Origin: Caprella mutica
Taxonomy: Eukaryota > Arthropoda > Malacostraca > Amphipoda > Caprellidae
Length of the DNA stretch: 64,000 bases
NCBI GenBank assembly: GCA_947561585.1
Contig: CANNZV010002351.1
Coordinates: 38,307 to 102,306, forward strand
Reading direction: 5' to 3'
The notes beneath the pieces were generated by a model, which was not told the origin of the DNA, searched no databases, and saw only the letters and a program-made list of their open reading frames with translations. Positions 58,480 through 64,000 of the stretch are shown piece after piece. Positions within the stretch are counted from its first letter, which is position 1. Each line of letters starts with the position of its first letter. A program made the translations under genes and the position numbers.

Positions 58480-60918
58480 GTCCGTTATCTCTACCAGCTT
58501 CATTTCTGGTCAGTTATCTCTACCAGCTTCATTTCTGGTCAGTTATCTCTACCAGCTTCATTTCTGGTCAGTTATCTTTACCAGCTTCATTTCTGGTCAG
58601 TTATCTTTACTAGCTTCATTTCTGGTCCATTATCTTTACCAGCTTCATTTCTGGTCCATTATCTTTACTAGCTTCATTTCTGGTCCATTATCTTTACTAG
58701 CTTCATTTCTGGTCAGTTATCTTTACTAGCTTCATTTCTGGTCCATTAGCTTTACCAGCTTCATTTCTGGTCAGTTATCTTTACTAGCTTCATTTCTGGT
58801 CCATTAGCTTTACTAGCTTCATTTCTGGTCAGTTATCTTTACTAGCTTCATTTCTGGTCCATTAGCTTTACTAGCTTCATTTCTGGTCATTTATCTTTAC
58901 TAGCTTCATTTCTGGTCCATTAGATTTAATAGCTTCATTTCTGGTCAGTTATCTTTACTAGCTTCATTTCTGGTCAGTTATCTTTACCAGCTTCATTTCT
59001 GGTCAGTTATCTTTACCAGCTTCATTTCTGGTCAGTTATCTTTACTAGCTTCATTTCTGGTCAGTTATCTTTACTAGCTTCATTTCTGGTCAGTTATCTT
59101 TACTAGCTTCATTTCTGGTCAGTTATCTTTACCAGCTTCATTTCTGGTCAGTTATCTTTACCAGCTTCATTTCTGGTCAGTTATCTTTACCAGCTTCATT
59201 TCTGGTCAGTTATCTTTACTAGCTTCATTTCTGGTCAGTTATCTTTACTAGCTTCATTTCTGGTCAGTTATCTTTACCAGCTTCATTTCTGGTCAGTTAT
59301 CTTTACCAGCTTCATTTCTGGTCAGTTATCTTTACTAGCTTCATTTCTGGTCAGTTATCTTTACCAGCTTCATTTCTGGTCAGTTATCTTTACTAGCTTC
59401 ATTTCTGGTCAGTTATCTTTACTAGCTTCATTTCTGGTCAGTTATCTTTACCAGCTCCATTTCTGGTCAGTTATCTTTACCAGCTTCATTTCTGGTCAGT
59501 TATCTTTACCAGCTTCATTTCTGGTCCATTATCTTTACTAGCTTCATTTCTGGTCAGTTATCTTTACTAGCTTCATTTCTGGTCCATTAGCTTTACCAGC
59601 TTCATTTCTGGTCAGTTATCTTTACTAGCTTCATTTCTGGTCCATTAGCTTTACTAGCTTTATTTCTGGTCAGTTATCTTTACTAGCTTCATTTCTGGTC
59701 CATTAGATTTAATAGCTTCATTTCTGGTCAGTTATCTTTACCAGCTTCATTTCTGGTCAGTTATCTTTACCAGCTTCATTTCTGGTCAGTTATCTTTACC
59801 AGCTTCATTTCTGGTCAGTTATCTTTACTAGCTTCATTTCTGGTCAGTTATCTTTACTAGCTTCATTTCTGGTCAGTTATCTTTACCAGCTTCATTTCTG
59901 GTCAGTTATCTTTACCAGCTTCATTTCTGGTCAGTTATCTTTACTAGCTTCATTTCTGGTCAGTTATCTTTACTAGCTTCATTTCTGGTCAGTTATCTTT
60001 ACCAGCTTCATTTCTGGTCAGTTATCTTTACCAGCTTCATTTCTGGTCAGTTATCTTTACTAGCTTCATTTCTGGTCAGTTATCTTTACTAGCTTCATTT
60101 CTGGTCAGTTATCTTTACCAGCTTCATTTCTGGTCAGTTATCTTTACCAGCTTCATTTCTGGTCAGTTATCTTTACTAGCTACATTTCTGGTCAGTTATC
60201 TTTACTAGCTTCATTTCTGGTCAGTTATCTTTACTAGCTTCATTTCTGGTCAGTTATCTTTACCAGCTTCATTTCTGGTCAGTTATCTTTACCAGCTTCA
60301 TTTCTGGTCAGTTATCTTTACTAGCTTCATTTCTGGTCAGTTATCTTTACCAGCTTCATTTCTGGTCAGTTATCTTTACCAGCTTCATTTCTGGTCAGTT
60401 ATCTTTACTAGCTTCATTTCTGGTCAGTTATCTTTACTAGCTTCATTTCTGGTCAGTTATCTTTACCAGCTTCATTTCTGGTCAGTTATCTTTACCAGCT
60501 TCATTTCTGGTCAGTTATCTTTACTAGCTTCATTTCTGGTCAGTTATCTTTACTAGCTTCATTTCTGGTCAGTTATCTTTACCAGCTTCATTTCTGGTCA
60601 GTTATCTTTACCAGCTTCATTTCTGGTCAGTTATCTTTACTAGCTTCATTTCTGGTCAGTTATCTTTACTAGCTTCATTTCTGGTCAGTTATCTTTACCA
60701 GCTTCATTTCTGGTCAGTTATCTTTACCAGCTTCATTTCTGGTCAGTTATCTTTACTAGCTACATTTCTGGTCAGTTATCTTTACTAGCTTCATTTCTGG
60801 TCAGTTATCTTTACTAGCTTCATTTCTGGTCAGTTATCTTTACCAGCTTCATTTCTGGTCAGTTATCTTTACCAGCTTCATTTCTGGTCAGTTATCTTTA
60901 CTAGCTTCATTTCTGGTC
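58480..60918. repeat. 29-bp satellite, about 84 units with higher-order duplication
   Basis: The unit is CTTCATTTCTGGTCAGTTAT plus CTTTACCAG (or CTAG). The rare variant TAGATTTAATAGC occurs at 58,921 and 59,704 (783 bp = 27 units), and TAGCTACATTTCTGG recurs 580 bp apart (20 units; about 60,178 and 60,758). GGTCCATTA-type units concentrate in the proximal part, GGTCAGTTA-type in the distal part. Confidence 0.96.
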
Positions 60919-61329
60919 AGTTTTCCAATTTTTGAACTAGCTAATGTTAAGGAAGTTCTCTTTCTTTTGTTGGAATCAATATCTCCATAAATAGGCAATA
61001 TAATATACTAGGGTTGATTTTATTCTAAAATATGATAGTAATCTATAGAAGAATTTAGGTTTATGAACTATTAAATTATTAACAAAAATCACAATTTTTG
61101 TAATTAAAATAAAAGCAGTAAAATTTGTATTTCATGTAAAATGTGTCAAAAATTAGGATAGTATGTAAATTTTGTTATTTAAGTACAGAAAGTGCAATAG
61201 GATGATACACCGTGTATAATTATTAAATAAAATATATAAGAAGAGATTCCGTTAATTATAATATAGGGTTCATATAAGAAAAATATATAACATAATGCTT
61301 AACTAGTTACTTTGAATTTTTATTTTAGT
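60919..61329. other. AT-rich intergenic stretch
   Basis: Nothing recognised. Confidence 0.4.
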
Positions 61330-61650
61330 AGGGGTCTAACGTCTGCTTCAGTCATATCGTGACTATTTCGCTGACGTCAAAGGGAAATTAAATACAAGGA
61401 AGAAGCAGTCAGAAAGGAAAGAGGCTCCATGAACAAAGTCACTTACCACCGTCAGTGACAATGCTCATGAATGCAGTCACTTTCAAAGGAATGATCGGAA
61501 AAGGGGCACAAGAACCGGTGGCTGCACTCACGGATGGAAGAGGAAAATGAAGAGGTGATAGTAAATGAAGCACACGACCCTTCCTAAAACGAAATCTTAG
61601 ACCTCCTAGTTGAAGAGCATAGCCCGAGCGCTATCTACTAAAATTGAAAG
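61330..61650. repeat. Interspersed repeat, copy 2 of 2 in the window
   Basis: Counterpart of 50,455-50,790 (TAACGTCTGCTTCAG ... GAAGCAGTCAGAAAGGAAAG ... GAGCGCTATC). Confidence 0.75.
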
Positions 61651-62181
61651 TAGCTTTAACTATGTAACAAAAACATGTTAATAAAATAGCCATGCAGTTT
61701 TTCATTTCTCTTTGATCGTTCATAAAGTACATATATATGCATCTTATAGATCCCTAGTTACTGATCTTTAGAAATTAAAAAAAAATTAGTTACCTATTCA
61801 AGAAATAGTGGAGAATACTCTAAACGTAGAAAAATAATTTGTATTGTTTATAGTATAGACGCTAAATTAATTCAATATAATAATACAATAATAAATTTAA
61901 ATCTGTAAGACAAAAGAATAAAACCTTTCTTAATTTACCAAGACCTCTTGTTTTTAATGGAAAAATATTGTCTTTTTAAATAAAACACAAAAAAAAAAAT
62001 TTACCAAGAGAGAATAGAAATCGTACTTAGTTACCTAAAAATAAATGGCACAATATAACTAAATTGATATGTTAATTAAAAGAGAGAATCTTCTTAAACA
62101 TTTTACCAAATCTTTTCATGAACGAAATAATGATAAAAAATAATAACCAAATTATTTAAATGCTTTGCCAAAACAAAGATA

Positions 62182-62357
62182 GGGTCAGTTCCGAGTTATC
62201 GGACGGTTCCACACATATTATTAGTATTTAACTTTTATTTAAATTGGTATCCATCTACCTGCTGGTATCATGGATACCAATAAAAATAAAAATTATTATA
62301 TAGTTTTCTTAATAAGAGTCCGAAAAATGTAACCATCCAAAAACTCAGAACTTGCAC
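62182..62357. mobile_element. TA-flanked MITE (family M1)
   Basis: Left end GGGTCAGTTCCGAGTTATCG and right end AAAACTCAGAACTTGCAC, flanked by TA. The TTGGTATCCAT centre is present. Confidence 0.75.
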
Positions 62358-63417
62358 TACTCGAGTAATTTCCAATAAGTTTTTAGTCACTTTATTTTAT
62401 ATTTAAGTTATTTAATTCATGAAAAAATGTGAATTGAATACACATTACACTGTCAATACCCTACTCTGATATTAAAAATAAAAGGAATGAAAGAAACACT
62501 AAAATAACAAACTAAAACTTGAACAAAAGGCTTTACATTTCGTTTCCTCTTGAAAGGAGTTAACAGAATCTAAAACTTTTTAAAGGAACATTTAGACGCA
62601 ACAAAGATTAAATCTAAAAAAATAAACCTATTTGGATGCATAACTTTTGTTTTTCTCCAATAATAAAGAACTCATCCAGTCATTGATAAAAGATATTAAA
62701 TTACTGCACAATATTGCATTATCTCCAGAAAAATTAATTTATTTTAGCAGAAATTATTTTAAGAACATTTATCTTTCAGTGAAAATAGTTTGAATTTTTT
62801 TTTTCAAAGTAATTTCTATAAACCTTCTAAATGGGTTAGATTTAACTGTGTTAGCTATATGAATTTCCATATGAAATATGATAGCCAATGAAAATAGAAA
62901 TATATCCAAAAGTAAATCAATATAGTTACGAGTACGAGTAACTAGTTTAACCTAACCAGTACAGTATTTGCGTTGTAAAAATGATAAAAGTAAACAAAAT
63001 TCATAATCCAATGAGAATCTACATTCTTTTTTTTCTAGCACCAGAGAAATAAAAACCCAAAGGCAGTTAATTGCGAGATGGTGATGCATTCAATATCTTT
63101 TTCAGACGGCATCTCGAAAGCTTCAACACTAAATGCAACACGAGAAGCATTTCTTTGACTACAATGATAACTCTAACGAAAACTAAAGACACTATCTACC
63201 TAGAACAGTGGTTCTTAAAGTATTTTTCTCGCACACCCCTTGCTTTTCTCAGGCACCTGCAGAGCATTGTATTGCATTGAAATAGATTGAAACGCTACAA
63301 TTATAATATATTTGGTTACTCTGTGAGAAAATGGTAAACTGAACTTATAAGTAACATATAAAACAGCAATTCCAGTCAACCACTGAGCTAGAGTAACTAG
63401 TAGATTGACAGCATTGA
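62358..63417. other. AT-rich sequence downstream of MOB3
   Basis: Probably includes the 3' UTR of MOB3 close to 63,417. A hAT-like start (AACAGTGGTTCTTAAAGTAT) lies at about 63,200. No other gene is seen. Confidence 0.4.
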
Positions 63418-63859
63418 CTAGGACTCCTCTTCATCGACATCACTCTCATGACAAATAGTCGCAGTCATGTCTTTGAGAGGCTCGAATTCTTTATTGGCGA
63501 CTAAGTTGAATTCGGTGATGAAGTAGTAGAAGTGTTTATAACAAGTGTTCACATGAGCTTCCTGAAAAATAATAGCAAAAGTTTTTATTTTACTTATATA
63601 GGGGCTTGAGTTCTGTGAATATTTTGTATACTTTTTAGTTTTTAACTCAATGACTATTATCATTATCATAAAACAGTTATTTGAGGTAAAAGAGAAAAGC
63701 TCATCATTTGAAAATAATCAACAGATGGATAATTTCTACTCACGGCTCCAATAGATACGATTCTATCAAAATGGTGAATATAAACATGAACGAAAACTCG
63801 GAAGAGACGAGTTAAAATTTTCTTACAGAGGGAGACAAACGTTTTGGGGAAAGGAACAT
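63418..63859 (-). CDS. Mob3: MOB kinase activator-like 3, last two exons (partial, 5' end outside window)
   Basis: Exons 63,744-63,859 and 63,418-63,561 (stop TAG at 63,418-63,420) are joined by a GT-AG intron. They encode [38 protein letters not shown], then [20 protein letters not shown] and [12 protein letters not shown], ending [23 protein letters not shown] and the EPLK(D/E)M...CH tail are diagnostic of the MOB3 branch rather than MOB1 (EAHLNTSFKHFIFF). MOB proteins are adaptors for NDR/STE20-type kinases with a zinc-bound four-helix core; the C-terminal helices are seen here. Upstream exons must lie beyond 64,000. Confidence 0.92.
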
Positions 63860-64000
63860 CTGAAAAAGAAAAAAAAGTTATAATAGTTCAGTGAATTGCC
63901 ACCTACGTGAATTACTGGTTTATCATCTGGTTAACCTCGGCTCTTCAATTCATAAGAATGAAAGTTACTTATTTTACACTAATTAGCTGTAAGCTCATAT

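Noticed and set aside
58480..60918. Regular 29-bp repeats suggestive of a CRISPR array
   Set aside because: Units abut directly with no spacers, in a eukaryotic context. The 23-, 27-, 34- and 50-bp arrays are likewise plain tandem repeats.

Overview
This is a repeat-rich, AT-rich arthropod genomic window, most likely from an insect. The evidence is its intron-rich genes with GT-AG introns, CLIP-domain serine proteases (an arthropod-specific architecture), and a dense mix of Tc1/mariner, Helitron, Helentron-associated, pogo-like and hAT-like elements. I cannot name the species. No bacterial operon, CRISPR array, tRNA or rRNA gene was seen.

Layout. 1-5.8 kb is gene-free and holds a foldback element and a 50-bp minisatellite. 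5.8-31.1 kb is a direct tandem segmental duplication (copy A about 5,813-16,440; copy B about 17,605-31,066). Each copy carries one six-exon CLIP-domain trypsin-like protease gene on the minus strand. The copies differ mainly by private insertions. A alone carries an inverted-dimer mariner-like element, a CACTG-ended element and a Helitron. B alone carries a Helentron-type element with a mariner remnant inside it, a foldback element, a 1.3-kb minisatellite expansion and a 1.5-kb quasi-palindromic insert. A 23-bp satellite separates the two copies.

31-33 kb is intergenic with MITEs. 33.0-42.5 kb is a complete ten-exon minus-strand REXO1 (RNA exonuclease 1 / elongin A-binding protein) gene. Its reconstructed CDS is 5,181 nt, an exact multiple of three, encoding 1,726 residues. 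42.5-56.9 kb has no convincing host gene. It consists of mosaic inverted modules, a TIR element with an 8-bp target duplication, a long-TIR composite, a Helentron-type element and broken transposases. 56.96-58.26 kb is an apparently intact DD37D (maT-type) mariner with a full-length transposase. 58.5-60.9 kb is a 29-bp satellite with higher-order structure. At the right edge are the last two exons of a MOB3-type kinase activator gene on the minus strand, whose 5' part lies outside the window.

How the genes relate. The two proteases are recent paralogues, presumably secreted zymogens of an extracellular cascade such as melanization or Toll signalling. REXO1 and MOB3 are unrelated housekeeping/signalling genes. 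I found no coherent new multi-gene system. The most unusual content is structural: paired filled and empty insertion sites, inverted-dimer and foldback elements, a tandem array of reverse-transcriptase motif fragments inside a REXO1 intron, and nested higher-order minisatellites.
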